From Indibacter alkaliphilus LW1 (GTDB lineage: Bacteria; Bacteroidota; Bacteroidia; Cytophagales; Cyclobacteriaceae), in the NCBI RefSeq assembly GCF_000295935.2, contig NZ_ALWO02000030.1, forward strand, positions 36,229-75,851: DNA of 39,623 nt, written 5' to 3'. The translations under genes were made by a program, and so were the position numbers. The notes below the pieces were generated by a model. It was not told where the DNA came from and searched no databases. It saw only the letters and a list, made by a program, of their open reading frames with translations. The stretch's first letter is position 1; every line of letters starts with the position of its first letter. This document shows, piece by piece, positions 15,375-25,443 of this stretch.

Positions 15375-18104
15375 ATGGGGTCAAAATTTAAAAAAAGTAC
15401 TTTTTTTTGGACTGTATTTGCCTTTTGTTTGGTAACAGTTTATAGTCATGCGCAAAGAAAGAGCATATATGACAACCTTGAAAAGAGTCCTGTAAAAATG
15501 GACGCGACTGTCAAAAAACAGTTCACCACTGATAAGTTCCAGATTGAAATTCTTGAGTCAACCCAATTAGCAGCCTCTTTAAGACCAAAAAGTGAATCCG
15601 ACTTCGACTTTTTGCCTTCTGAAGTAATGGAGATTAGAAGCCGGGATAGTTTATACCATTTGGGTGATATCAATCTAATGATAAAATCCCAAAGTGAAAC
15701 CTCCTGGAATACTTTATCTTCAGCTAGAAACAGAAAAGCAATAGAAATTCTTCCTTCAGGAGGGTCAGTAATGGCTGCAGCTAAACTAAATGCTTCCTTA
15801 GGCTCAAATCTTCCAATAGAAGTGGAAAGGAGATGGGAAAACATAGAAGGTAAATTAGTCTTGACCTTTTTGTTAAGGAATACCTCAAATGAATCCGTTG
15901 AAATCGGATATTTAGGAATCCCCATGATCTTTGATAATATACTTCACCATAAAAATCTGGAAGAAGCCCATTTGGAAAAAGTATTCTATGATCCATATAT
16001 AGGTAAAGATGCAGGGTATCTACAGGTTGTAAGGTTAAGTGGAAAAGCTCCGGTTTTACTGGTGTTGCCATACCAAAATGCTGGTTTTGAGGCTTATAAT
16101 CCACTATTGGATGACCGTACCCCTAGAAATATAACTTTTGAAGGTTTTCATGACTGGGTAATCCACAGTAAAGCAAAAGCTGAAATTGACTGGAAAGGTG
16201 TTGAACAATGGAATGAACCGACATCAACTACTTTAAATCCAGGTGAGGAGAGAAAATTCTCCCTTTCTTTTGTTTTAACAGACAATGTAAAAAACATTGA
16301 AAAGACCTTGAGGGCCGAAAACAGACCCCTGGCGGTGGGTATTCCTGGCTATGTAATTCCAAAAGATGTTAATGCACGTCTGTTTATCAGCAAGCATAGA
16401 GAAGTTAAATCCTATTCTGTATACCCCCAAGGATCAATTAGCTTGAAAGCTGTAGAAAATTCGAATCTTAATGAATGGGTTGAATATGAAGTGCAAGGAT
16501 TGTCTTGGGGAAGATCCAGAATTACATTGGTGTACGACAACAATGAAAAGCAAACCATAAACTATAAAGTCATCAAAGGTGAAGCTGATGTGATAGCTGA
16601 TTTTGGCAAGTTTCTTACTACTGAACAATGGTATGAAAATCCGGAGGATCTCTTTGGAAGACATTTGTCTGTTATCTCCTATGATTACGAGAAAAAGGAA
16701 AAAATATTGGAAGACAGCCGTGCGTGGATTGCAGGATTGAGTGATGAGGCAGGAGCAGGTTCATGGCTTTCAGCCGTCATGAAGCAGTACCTTGACCCTG
16801 ATCCTGAAGAAATGGTTAAAATCAAACAGTTTTACTATCAAACGCTTTGGGGTGGTATTCAGTATTCAGAAGGTGAGAAAAAATATGGTGTGAGAAAGAG
16901 TATGTTCTATTATGAGCCGGACTCAATGCCAGCAGGTACTTACAGTGATGATGTCAATTATAGTACTTGGTCAGCTTGGTCTAAGAAGGAAGCAGAATCT
17001 ACCGTAAGATCATTCAATTATCCACATGTTGCGGCAGCTCACTGGGTGATGTATAGATTGGCCAGGTTTCACGAAAACCTTGTCAATACGCACCCCTGGT
17101 CATGGTATTTGGAAAATGCTTTCCATACAACTGTAGCAATGGTCGATCAGGCACCACATTACGCGCAGTTTGGACAAATGGAAGGTACAGTATTCCTAAG
17201 GATATTAGAAGACCTAAAAAGGGAAGGAATGAATGAAATGGCTACAGAGCTTGAAGAGCTCATGCGTAAAAGAGCCGATGTATGGGCTGAGTTGGCATTT
17301 CCATTTGGCAGTGAAATGCCATGGGATTCAACAGGTCAGGAGGAAGTTTATATTTGGACTGAATACTTTGGATATGATCAAAAAGCTCAAGTGACCCTGA
17401 ATGCTGTTTTGGCTTACATGCCCACAGTACCTCATTGGGGTTATAATGGTAGTGCTAGAAGATATTGGGATTTTCTTTATGGAGGTAAACTACAGAGAAT
17501 TGAAAGACAGCTTCATCATTACGGATCAGCAATGAATGCCATTCCTGTACTGGAAGGGTATCATAAAGCTTCAGAGGATTTGTATAAGCTGAGAGTGGGT
17601 TACGGAGGTCTTTTGGGCGGAATTTCCAACATTACAGAAGATGGCTTTGCTCCTGCAGCCTTCCATTCATATCCTCAAACTTTGGAAATCGATGGCATCT
17701 CAGGGGACTATGGATCGGGTTTCTTCGGCTACGCCATTAATAGCAGGGCATATTTAGTGAATGATAAAACTTTTGGATGGTTGGGATTTGGTGGAAACGT
17801 TTCTTCAAAAGGTGATTGGGTGGAGTTGGAAGTTACAACAGCTGGGAAGAATGCTGTTTTCATAAATCAAGCTGATTTGTTGATAGAAACTGATGCAGGT
17901 GAGATTCAGAAAGTGTCTTTTAATCAGAAAAACGGTGAAGTCAAAGTTTCACTTGGTCCTAAAAGTAAGTTTACGCCTAGAGCTGTATTGCGCATCAAAA
18001 ATTTCGGTCAGAGAGAATACAGTATTGATGGGAAAACAGCTGGAAGTGACTCTAGATATTACCTTGACCTAGGTACAACAAATCTGGTGATAAATGTAAA
18101 TTAA
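15375..18104 (+). CDS. Secreted DUF5695-like protein, putative carbohydrate-active
   Basis: A 909-residue protein with a signal peptide ending near YSHAQ. The first ~400 residues are beta-rich and resemble the N-terminal supersandwich of large polysaccharide-acting enzymes. Residues about 430-790 are helix-rich and aromatic (for example HPWSWYLENAFHTTVAM, EEVYIWTEYFGYDQ, VPHWGYNGSARRYWDF), as in (alpha/alpha)6-barrel glycosidases. The C-terminal ISGDYGSGFFGYAINSRAY and GWLGFGGN recall DUF5695 domains; that assignment is from memory and not certain. Acidic residues in WTEYFGYD and YGSA/ARRYWD are candidates for chemistry, not proven. First gene of the PUL, with a shared upstream motif and a strong terminator behind it, so it is its own transcript. 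Confidence 0.7.
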   Translation: MGSKFKKSTFFWTVFAFCLVTVYSHAQRKSIYDNLEKSPVKMDATVKKQFTTDKFQIEILESTQLAASLRPKSESDFDFLPSEVMEIRSRDSLYHLGDINLMIKSQSETSWNTLSSARNRKAIEILPSGGSVMAAAKLNASLGSNLPIEVERRWENIEGKLVLTFLLRNTSNESVEIGYLGIPMIFDNILHHKNLEEAHLEKVFYDPYIGKDAGYLQVVRLSGKAPVLLVLPYQNAGFEAYNPLLDDRTPRNITFEGFHDWVIHSKAKAEIDWKGVEQWNEPTSTTLNPGEERKFSLSFVLTDNVKNIEKTLRAENRPLAVGIPGYVIPKDVNARLFISKHREVKSYSVYPQGSISLKAVENSNLNEWVEYEVQGLSWGRSRITLVYDNNEKQTINYKVIKGEADVIADFGKFLTTEQWYENPEDLFGRHLSVISYDYEKKEKILEDSRAWIAGLSDEAGAGSWLSAVMKQYLDPDPEEMVKIKQFYYQTLWGGIQYSEGEKKYGVRKSMFYYEPDSMPAGTYSDDVNYSTWSAWSKKEAESTVRSFNYPHVAAAHWVMYRLARFHENLVNTHPWSWYLENAFHTTVAMVDQAPHYAQFGQMEGTVFLRILEDLKREGMNEMATELEELMRKRADVWAELAFPFGSEMPWDSTGQEEVYIWTEYFGYDQKAQVTLNAVLAYMPTVPHWGYNGSARRYWDFLYGGKLQRIERQLHHYGSAMNAIPVLEGYHKASEDLYKLRVGYGGLLGGISNITEDGFAPAAFHSYPQTLEIDGISGDYGSGFFGYAINSRAYLVNDKTFGWLGFGGNVSSKGDWVELEVTTAGKNAVFINQADLLIETDAGEIQKVSFNQKNGEVKVSLGPKSKFTPRAVLRIKNFGQREYSIDGKTAGSDSRYYLDLGTTNLVINVN

Positions 18105-18130
18105 AATTTTGTAGGGTAATAATTATTTGG

Positions 18131-18167
18131 ATAAGGAACATGCAGTGCATGTTCCTTATTTTTTTTA
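18131..18167 (+). terminator. Strong intrinsic terminator
   Basis: ATAAGGAACATGCA (18131-18144) and TGCATGTTCCTTAT (18146-18159) form a near-complete palindromic hairpin followed by a run of T. It ends the DUF5695-like transcript and insulates it from susC. Confidence 0.88.
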
Positions 18168-18256
18168 ATTAAAAAACTAAATAATTATTTAAATGTTTAT
18201 AAATGTTAAAATAAATCAATATTGTATTATTTTACGTCAATTAGGTTCTTTTTATG

Positions 18257-18279
18257 AATAAGTGTTTTAAGTACATTTA
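18257..18279 (+). promoter_or_regulatory. Shared PUL promoter/operator motif, copy 2
   Basis: AATAAGTGTTTT, then AAGTACATTT: the same dyad (AAGTGT-N7-ACATTT) as at 15301, about 80 nt upstream of the susC start. TACATTTA is one base off the -7 consensus TAnnTTTG. Its presence before both PUL transcripts suggests a common regulator. Confidence 0.6.
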
Positions 18280-18359
18280 ATAGATGCTTTACTAGGGTTA
18301 AATAGTTAAAGCAGAGAGATAAACCAATTAAAGTAACCTTAACCTTTACTAAATTATTT

Positions 18360-21300
18360 ATGAAGAACTTTACTAAACTGTATCACAAAATAGTGATACT
18401 TTCCTTGATTTGGCTTGGGTTTACCTTGCCGCTCAAGGCGGACACAGAAGCAGACTTTAACATTAGGTCTGGAGACAAATTGGATGCTGAAACTCCTTAT
18501 GAAAGGACCATCAGAGGTGCAGTAATATCATCAGAGGATAACCTTCCCATGCCAGGTGTGAGTGTTTTGATCAAGGGTTCTACAAGAGGAACCGCCACAG
18601 ATCTGGATGGGCAATATGTACTGGATGTTCCCGACCAGGGAGCTGTTTTGGTATTCAGTTACATCGGTTTTAAAAATCAGGAAGTAGTGGTGGGAGCTTC
18701 CAGTACAATAAATGTAACACTTGAACCGGACCTAACATCGATGGATGAGGTCTTAGTAGTCGGCTATGGAACCATGAGAAAGGGGGATATTACTTCTTCT
18801 GTGGCCCAGGTCAAACCTGAGGAATTTATTACAGGTGCTGTCAGGAATGCAGGTGAATTATTAAGAGGAAAAGTGGCAGGTTTGGCCATAAGCTCTTCTT
18901 CAGGAGACCCGGCAGCAGGTGTTGAAATATCACTTAGGGGGATTACTTCAATTTTTGGGTCATCTGCACCTTTGGTTTTGATCGATGGGTATCCCGGGAG
19001 TTTGAATGTTATTTCTCCTATGGATATTGAGTCTGTTGAGGTTTTAAAAGATGCGTCTGCTTCTGCTATTTATGGAGCAAGGGGAAAAAATGGTGTTATT
19101 CTCATTACCACCAAGCAAGGAAAAGTAGGCAGGCCTTCCGTCGAATATTCCAGCTTTATGGCTACCTCCACCTTTGTCAGGACTGCGGATTTTATGTCTG
19201 CAAGTGACCTTCGAAACAAAATCGATCAAGGACTGATAGACCCTTCAAATGATCTGGGTTATGAGACCGATTGGTTTGGAGAGATCAGCAGGAATACTCC
19301 ATTGAACCATTTTCATAACATTTCTGTGCGTGGCGGAACCGAACAGACCAAGTATGTGGCCAACATGAGTTATCAAAATGAGCAAGGTGCTTTCATAGGT
19401 TCTGGAAATGAGGAGTTTAAATTCCGAACAGATTTGACACAGTTCTTTGCGGACAACCGGGTCCGTGTCAATTTAAATGTATTAAAAGGCATTCAGAATA
19501 TTGATGGCAGATTTGGAGGCTGGGCCTACAGACAAGCTTTGATCAGAAATCCAACCGACAGGATATTTAATGATGAAGGAGGATTTCAGGAAAGACCAGA
19601 GCAATTTCAGTATGAGAATCCCCTGGCACTGATCAAAGAGCAGGATTATAGAAATGTGAATGATTGGACGTGGTTGACCGGATCTGTTTCTTATTTTCCA
19701 GTGGAGGAGCTAGAACTGAAAGTAGTAGGTTCGCAACACAGAACCATCAATGATTTTGGTAACTATCAGAATAGAAACCATATTTCGACCATAAGAGACA
19801 ACAGAAATGGGGTGGCAAATGTAAGTAACTCCCTTACTGTTGAAAATTTTCTTGACCTGACTGCTGATTACCAAAAGATTATTGGTGCCCATAGGATTAT
19901 GGGTATGGTTGGGTACAGTTACATTGATTGGACCAATACAGGCATGTCCATCAGCAATTTTGATTTCCCTTCGGATGTATTCAGCTTCAGAAATATACAG
20001 CAGGGCCGTGCGCTTAGGGAGGGCCTGCCAGGAACTTCGGCAAACTCTTTTTTGAATGATTCGAAACTGATTGGATTTTTTGGAAGAGCTGGTTACGGAT
20101 TTAAAGATAAATACAATATCCTAGGTAGTTTAAGGTATGAAGGATCTTCAGTATTTGGAGCCAATCAAAAGTGGGGGTTGTTTCCTGCAATTTCTGCTGG
20201 CTGGACAATCAGTAATGAAGGGTTTTTGAAGGAGAATTCAACAATTACATTCTTAAAATTAAGGGCAGGCTATGGAGAAACAGGTTCTGTTTCCAGTAAT
20301 CCATATGCTTCATTGACCAGGTACTCTTACAGTCCGACGCAGTTTTATTTCGATGGGCAAAACTGGCAGAGTGTATTGAACCCTGTAGCCAACCCCAATC
20401 CAAATTTAGGTTGGGAAACAAATATTGAATATAATGTTGGACTGGAATTTAGCTTATGGAATAACTTTATGAGTGGTACCATAGATTACTATGATAGGAC
20501 ACTTGTAGATTTGGTTTACAATTATCCTGTTCCAGTCCCACCAAACCTTGTAGGTACTACTCTTGCCAATGCCGCAGCTATGAGAAATACAGGCATTGAA
20601 CTCGCATTGAACTTTGATTTGATCACAAAGAAAGATTTCGAATGGAAGACAAATATCAATTTTAGCACCAATACCAATGAACTGACCAGGCTTTCAAGTG
20701 AAGAGTTCCAGTTACAGAATGACTTTTTCTTTGCAGGAGGTACCGGTGATCCTATCCAAATGAGTACCCACAAAATAGAGGAGGGTCAGCCAATAGGGTC
20801 TTTCTTTGGATATAAAAGTGTAGGCTTGCTCAGTGATGCCCCAAATCCTGCTAACAATGGTACTTGGTTGATAGAATCACCAGATGGAGAAGTGAAGTCA
20901 ATATTGGATGCCACACCTGATGACAGACAGATCTTGGGAAATGGAATACCTAGGTTTTTTGCCGCATGGAATCATTATGTGAGGTATAGAAACTTTGACT
21001 TTAACCTGACGATGAGAGGGGCTTTCGATTACCAGATTCTCAATTTTCAAAGGATGTTTTATGAAAATCCTACTATTGTCTACAACAGACTTAACACAGC
21101 ATTTGACCCTATTGATGGTCAAATACTTAGAAGTCCTCAATCTTATGTAAGTCATTATATCGAAAACGGTGATTTCTGGAAAATTGACAACGTTTCTATT
21201 GGCTATTCCTTCCCAACGGTCAATAGCAGGGCATTTCAAAGTGCAAGAGTATATATAGCAGCTTCCAACCTTGCAGTCATCACCAATTATCAAGGTTTGG

Positions 21301-21401
21301 ATCCAGAGGTTCCCCGTTCTGGCCTGGATCCCGGTAATGACGGACGTGACAAGTATCCTACACTTAGGACTTTTACAATAGGAACAGACATACGATTCTA
21401 A
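18360..21401 (+). CDS. SusC/RagA family TonB-dependent outer-membrane transporter
   Basis: A 1,013-residue receptor. After the signal peptide comes a carboxypeptidase-regulatory-like domain (IRGAVISSEDNLPMPGVSVLIKGSTRGTATD, about 50-125). The plug follows with SusC signatures (MDEVLVVGYGTMRKGDITSS, LLRGKVAGLAI, PLVLIDGYPG, IYGARGKNGVILITTKQG), then a 22-strand-type barrel ending in RTFTIGTDIRF. It imports oligosaccharides or glycopeptides across the outer membrane using TonB energy. It starts about 80 nt after the shared PUL motif, and susD follows after 12 nt. No anti-sigma-interacting extension is evident. Confidence 0.97.
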   Translation: MKNFTKLYHKIVILSLIWLGFTLPLKADTEADFNIRSGDKLDAETPYERTIRGAVISSEDNLPMPGVSVLIKGSTRGTATDLDGQYVLDVPDQGAVLVFSYIGFKNQEVVVGASSTINVTLEPDLTSMDEVLVVGYGTMRKGDITSSVAQVKPEEFITGAVRNAGELLRGKVAGLAISSSSGDPAAGVEISLRGITSIFGSSAPLVLIDGYPGSLNVISPMDIESVEVLKDASASAIYGARGKNGVILITTKQGKVGRPSVEYSSFMATSTFVRTADFMSASDLRNKIDQGLIDPSNDLGYETDWFGEISRNTPLNHFHNISVRGGTEQTKYVANMSYQNEQGAFIGSGNEEFKFRTDLTQFFADNRVRVNLNVLKGIQNIDGRFGGWAYRQALIRNPTDRIFNDEGGFQERPEQFQYENPLALIKEQDYRNVNDWTWLTGSVSYFPVEELELKVVGSQHRTINDFGNYQNRNHISTIRDNRNGVANVSNSLTVENFLDLTADYQKIIGAHRIMGMVGYSYIDWTNTGMSISNFDFPSDVFSFRNIQQGRALREGLPGTSANSFLNDSKLIGFFGRAGYGFKDKYNILGSLRYEGSSVFGANQKWGLFPAISAGWTISNEGFLKENSTITFLKLRAGYGETGSVSSNPYASLTRYSYSPTQFYFDGQNWQSVLNPVANPNPNLGWETNIEYNVGLEFSLWNNFMSGTIDYYDRTLVDLVYNYPVPVPPNLVGTTLANAAAMRNTGIELALNFDLITKKDFEWKTNINFSTNTNELTRLSSEEFQLQNDFFFAGGTGDPIQMSTHKIEEGQPIGSFFGYKSVGLLSDAPNPANNGTWLIESPDGEVKSILDATPDDRQILGNGIPRFFAAWNHYVRYRNFDFNLTMRGAFDYQILNFQRMFYENPTIVYNRLNTAFDPIDGQILRSPQSYVSHYIENGDFWKIDNVSIGYSFPTVNSRAFQSARVYIAASNLAVITNYQGLDPEVPRSGLDPGNDGRDKYPTLRTFTIGTDIRF

Positions 21402-21413
21402 AAATATAGAACT

Positions 21414-23015
21414 ATGAAAAAGATAATTAAAAAATCATATAAAATTCTCGCTTTATTCCTTTTGTCTACGATGGCATGTACGGATTTGAGTGAAAGGCCA
21501 TATAATGTGTTAGTGGAGGAAGATTTAGGTTCTTCCCCTGAGGTTCTGGCAGCATTGACGGCCCCTGTATATACAAGGCTTACAGATTTGCTTTATGGAT
21601 GGCATGGTTATTTTGACTTGGTAGAAGAATGCTCAGATGCTATAGTGACACCAGCTAGACCAAATGGTTGGATAGATGGCGGTGTTTATCGAAATATGCA
21701 TATGCATACCTGGAATGCTTTTCAATCCCATCCGTCCGGATTATGGAACAGGGCTTATGGTTCTCTAAATATTCTGAACAATGCTTTGCTGAATTACCAA
21801 ACGATTGAAGGTGAAAATATTCCCGTATTGGTCAGTGAGCTTAGAGCGCTGAGAGCATTTTACTATTACTTATTGGTGGATGCATTTGGAAATGTACCGA
21901 TAGTGACGGAAGAAAACCTGCTCACTCCGGATGAGCTTCCGTCACAGTCTAGCCGCAGAGAGGTGTTTGATTTCATTGAGGCAGAACTACTGGGTATTAT
22001 GGATATTATTCCTGAAGAGAAGGTCTATGGAAAAATGAACAAGTGGGCTGCTAAGATGATTTTAGCAAAAATCTACCTAAATGCGGAAGTATATATTGGA
22101 GAAGCTAAATATCAGCAAGCAATAGCTCAGGTAGACGACATCATCAACTCGGGACTGTATATTCTTGAACCTAATTACCATACCAATTTTGTTACCAATA
22201 ACCAATCCTCCAGGGAGCAGATTTTCTCTGTAATTTTTGATGAGACCAGAGCAGGATGGTTCCACTACCATTGGAAAACACTTCACCCTGCAAGTGCAGC
22301 TACATACAATCTTGGGACTGCTCCATGGGGAGGTAGTGCAGCTATTCCTCAGTTCATCGATACTTATGAAGAAGGGGATAGCAGATTTGATATATGGATT
22401 AGAGGGCCTCAGTTTTCACTCAGCGGTCAGCCAATTTTCAACTCTATGGATCCTTCCTTGAGAGAAGTGCAGTTAGACTACCAAAATACAATGGGTAGTG
22501 TAGATGCAACCAGAGAGTATGAAGGGTACAGAGTCGGGAAATATGAAATTGAAATCGGTTCGGTCGGTCCTCTAAGCAATGATGTTCCGTTTTTCAGATA
22601 TGCAGATGCATTAATGATCAAAGCTGAAAGTTTGCTTAGAACAGGAAATGCTGATGCAGCGGCCCAAATTGTCACTGAAGTTAGGATGCGTTCATTTGAA
22701 AATCCCGATGATGCAATAGTAACAGGTGCTGAATTAATGCAGGGTAGTAGGTATCAATATGGAAATTATGAGTCAGGTAGTATCGTAAGCCTGGAAGGTG
22801 GTGACGATATTCAGTATGGAAGATTTCTGGATGAGTTGGGTTACGAATTTGCAGCTGAGTTCCATAGAAGGCAAGACCTAATAAGGTTTGGTGTGTTTAC
22901 CAGCAAATCATGGTTGACTCATAGACCTAATGGTAACCATAGGACTATCTTTCCTATACCGCAACCTGCAATCGACGCCAACCCAAACCTAAATCAAAAC
23001 CCAGGTTATAATTGA
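21414..23015 (+). CDS. SusD/RagB family substrate-binding lipoprotein
   Basis: A 533-residue surface lipoprotein with signal MKKIIKKSYKILALFLLSTMAC and mature start CTDLSERPYN. TPR-like helices are visible (LRALRAFYYYLLVDAFGNVPIVTEE, KWAAKMILAKIYLNAEVY). The C-terminal half ends in FEFAAEFHRRQDLIRFGVF-like and HRTIFPIPQPAIDANPNLNQNPGY sequences, the latter a family hallmark. It caps the SusC barrel and binds the glycan. It lies 12 nt after susC and is closed by a hairpin, so the pair forms one transcript core. Confidence 0.97.
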   Translation: MKKIIKKSYKILALFLLSTMACTDLSERPYNVLVEEDLGSSPEVLAALTAPVYTRLTDLLYGWHGYFDLVEECSDAIVTPARPNGWIDGGVYRNMHMHTWNAFQSHPSGLWNRAYGSLNILNNALLNYQTIEGENIPVLVSELRALRAFYYYLLVDAFGNVPIVTEENLLTPDELPSQSSRREVFDFIEAELLGIMDIIPEEKVYGKMNKWAAKMILAKIYLNAEVYIGEAKYQQAIAQVDDIINSGLYILEPNYHTNFVTNNQSSREQIFSVIFDETRAGWFHYHWKTLHPASAATYNLGTAPWGGSAAIPQFIDTYEEGDSRFDIWIRGPQFSLSGQPIFNSMDPSLREVQLDYQNTMGSVDATREYEGYRVGKYEIEIGSVGPLSNDVPFFRYADALMIKAESLLRTGNADAAAQIVTEVRMRSFENPDDAIVTGAELMQGSRYQYGNYESGSIVSLEGGDDIQYGRFLDELGYEFAAEFHRRQDLIRFGVFTSKSWLTHRPNGNHRTIFPIPQPAIDANPNLNQNPGYN

Positions 23016-23032
23016 TTTGGTTGTTATTTAAA

Positions 23033-23064
23033 GAATACCCTGTGATTGCTGTTGCAGGGTATTC
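23033..23064 (+). terminator. Hairpin after susD
   Basis: A perfect 10-bp stem, GAATACCCTG (23033-23042) and CAGGGTATTC (23055-23064), with a 12-nt loop and then TTATATAAAA. The T tract is weak, so partial read-through into the peptidase gene is likely. The hairpin also argues against an upstream translation start at 23012 for that gene. Confidence 0.65.
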
Positions 23065-23098
23065 TTATATAAAAAAACATGAATTGAATCCCAGTCAA

Positions 23099-25339
23099 AT
23101 GAGTTTATTCTGTAAAAAATTTATCAAATCCTCAATGATTTTATGCTTAGTTGGAGGATTTGTTTGGAATGCTTTTTCCCAAGGGCTTAAAGAAGACTAC
23201 CTAAGAGCTGAGCAAGTAAAGGAAAGCTTCTCGAAGGTATATAACTCTCCAAGTTCATTTTCCTGGACAAAAGAAGGGGACTTTTTTTGGTATTCAAAAG
23301 CAACTCCATTGGGAAATGAGTTTTGGAAATTTGAAGTAAATACAGGTAATAAATCCAGGTTATTTGAAAATAAAGTCCTTGTTTCCGCTCTAAATTCATT
23401 CGAAGGAATTGAAGTAAAGGAAGATAATCTTGGTATTTCAATCGTTGAGTATGACATTGATGAAAATCTAGTGAAATTCAGGTTTGAAGGTTATGAATGG
23501 GATTTCATACCCGATACTGGTGAACTGTTGAAAAAAGAGAAAATAAATAATGCAACAAGAAAGTATTGGGGACAGAGCACTGATGACAAAGGTGGGGATC
23601 CGGTCTTGAGCCCGGACAAAAGTTTATCAGCATATATAAAAGACCATAACCTATTCCTAAAGGATGGGGAAGAGGAAAAGCAATTGACATTTGATGGATC
23701 ACCTGGAGAATACTATGCTGTTGATATCAAATGGTCTCCGGATGGTAAAAAGATTGCTCTCACAAAAATAAGGCCTGCTGAAGTCAGAAAGCTTTACCTT
23801 CTGGAATCTACACCCAAAGAGCAATTACAACCAAAGTTGCATGAAAGAGATTACAGAAAGCCAGGAGATGCATTGCCGATCAAAATACCTGTTATGGTAA
23901 ATTTGGAAATGGATAAGGTCCATTTTTTTCCTTTAGAGCTTATTCCGGATCAATATTCTGTTCACAGACTTGAATGGAGGGAAAACAGTCAATCTATCAC
24001 CTTTGAGTACAATCAGCGTGGGCATCAGGAGTATGCAGTTTACAGTATGTACAGTGACGACGGAAGTATCAAAAACCTTATAAAGGAAGAGAGTCCAACT
24101 TTTATAGATTACAGTGGAAAGTATTATAGGAAGGATCTCAATAATGGGAGTGAAATCATTTGGTCTTCAGAAAGAGATGGATTTAGACATCTCTATCTGT
24201 ATGATGGCAAAGAAGGCCGTGTTATCAATCAGATCACAAAGGGTGAATGGGTAGTCAGGGAAGTGCTGGAGGTCAATGAGGAAACCCGAAGTGTATTGTT
24301 TTTGGCAAGTGGAATGAATTCTCAAGAAGATCCATACCACACCCATTTTTGTAGGATTAATTTGGATGGATCAGATTTTGAAATTCTTACAAAGGAGGAT
24401 GCCAATTATTCAATTAGTCTTTCCCCTGATCGCAGCCATTTTATCGCAACATACAGCAGACAGGATAGACCGCCGGTGTCAAAAGTGTATTCGTTGGGAA
24501 AGAAAGTTAATGAGCTTCATACGGTTGAAATCGCTGATATTTCAGACATAGAAGAGGCAGGATGGACTGCGCCGGAAATATTCCATACTACGGGAAGAGA
24601 TGGCTCAACTGATATTTGGGGATTGATCATAAAGCCCAGCAATTTCGATCCTTTAAAAAAGTACCCTGTTATAGAATACATCTATGCCGGGCCACACAGT
24701 TCGCATGTACCCAAGTTTTTTAGACCCAATTATTATGGATTAAATGAACTAGCTGAATTGGGTTTCATAGTGGTGCAGATCGACGGAATGGGGACCTCTA
24801 ACCGATCCAAGGCTTTCCATGATGTCTGTTACCAAGATCTAAAGGATGCAGGATTTCCAGATAGAAAAATTTGGATTACCGAAGCTGCTAAATCCAGGCC
24901 TTACATGGATATAGATAGGGTAGGAATATTTGGAACTTCTGCCGGTGGTCAAAATGCTGCCGGAGCTCTGGTTTTTCACAATGATTTCTACAAAGTGGCT
25001 GTTGCTTCATGCGGTTGTCATGATAACCGAATGGATAAAATTTGGTGGAATGAACAATGGATGGGGAAAATTGGTCCGCATTACGAAGCATGTTCCAATA
25101 CAGTCAATGCAGACCTTCTTGAAGGCAAATTGCTACTCATTGTCGGGGAATTGGATGATAATGTGGACCCTGCCTCAACGTATCAGTTTGCAGATGCACT
25201 GATAAAAGAAATGAAGGATTTTGAGTTTATCATGGTACCAGGAATGGGACATAGTTCCGGTGGAAGTTATGGGGAACGTAAAAGAAGGGATTTTTTTGTG
25301 AGAAACTTGCTAGGTTCCGAACCACCAGCATGGAATTAA
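23099..25339 (+). CDS. S9 family (DPP4-like) prolyl oligopeptidase
   Basis: A 746-residue protein if it starts at the ATG at 23099, which gives a signal peptide (SMILCLVGGFVWNAFSQ); the longer open frame would start inside the susD terminator. Residues about 60-480 are a DPP IV-type beta propeller (TWGQ-like YWGQSTDDKGGDPVLSPD, WSPDGKKIALT, WSSERDGFRHLYLYD). The C-terminal alpha/beta hydrolase domain holds the triad S614 (GTSAGG), D686 or D687 (ELDDNVDP) and H718 (GMGHSS). It should cleave short peptides, commonly after Pro, in the periplasm. Its place between susD and an arabinofuranosidase suggests work on a glycosylated peptide. Confidence 0.9.
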   Translation: MSLFCKKFIKSSMILCLVGGFVWNAFSQGLKEDYLRAEQVKESFSKVYNSPSSFSWTKEGDFFWYSKATPLGNEFWKFEVNTGNKSRLFENKVLVSALNSFEGIEVKEDNLGISIVEYDIDENLVKFRFEGYEWDFIPDTGELLKKEKINNATRKYWGQSTDDKGGDPVLSPDKSLSAYIKDHNLFLKDGEEEKQLTFDGSPGEYYAVDIKWSPDGKKIALTKIRPAEVRKLYLLESTPKEQLQPKLHERDYRKPGDALPIKIPVMVNLEMDKVHFFPLELIPDQYSVHRLEWRENSQSITFEYNQRGHQEYAVYSMYSDDGSIKNLIKEESPTFIDYSGKYYRKDLNNGSEIIWSSERDGFRHLYLYDGKEGRVINQITKGEWVVREVLEVNEETRSVLFLASGMNSQEDPYHTHFCRINLDGSDFEILTKEDANYSISLSPDRSHFIATYSRQDRPPVSKVYSLGKKVNELHTVEIADISDIEEAGWTAPEIFHTTGRDGSTDIWGLIIKPSNFDPLKKYPVIEYIYAGPHSSHVPKFFRPNYYGLNELAELGFIVVQIDGMGTSNRSKAFHDVCYQDLKDAGFPDRKIWITEAAKSRPYMDIDRVGIFGTSAGGQNAAGALVFHNDFYKVAVASCGCHDNRMDKIWWNEQWMGKIGPHYEACSNTVNADLLEGKLLLIVGELDDNVDPASTYQFADALIKEMKDFEFIMVPGMGHSSGGSYGERKRRDFFVRNLLGSEPPAWN

Positions 25340-25443
25340 TAGAATAAAATAGCAATCTTTATTAGAACTGGACGATCTCATTGAATCCTATTCAAAGCAG
25401 TATTGTCAAACTTAAAAATGTAATAGATACAATTAGTAAAAAC

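Noticed and set aside
23012-23098. Upstream start for the S9 peptidase
   Set aside because: It lies within the end of susD and its terminator hairpin and gives no signal peptide; the ATG at 23099 does.
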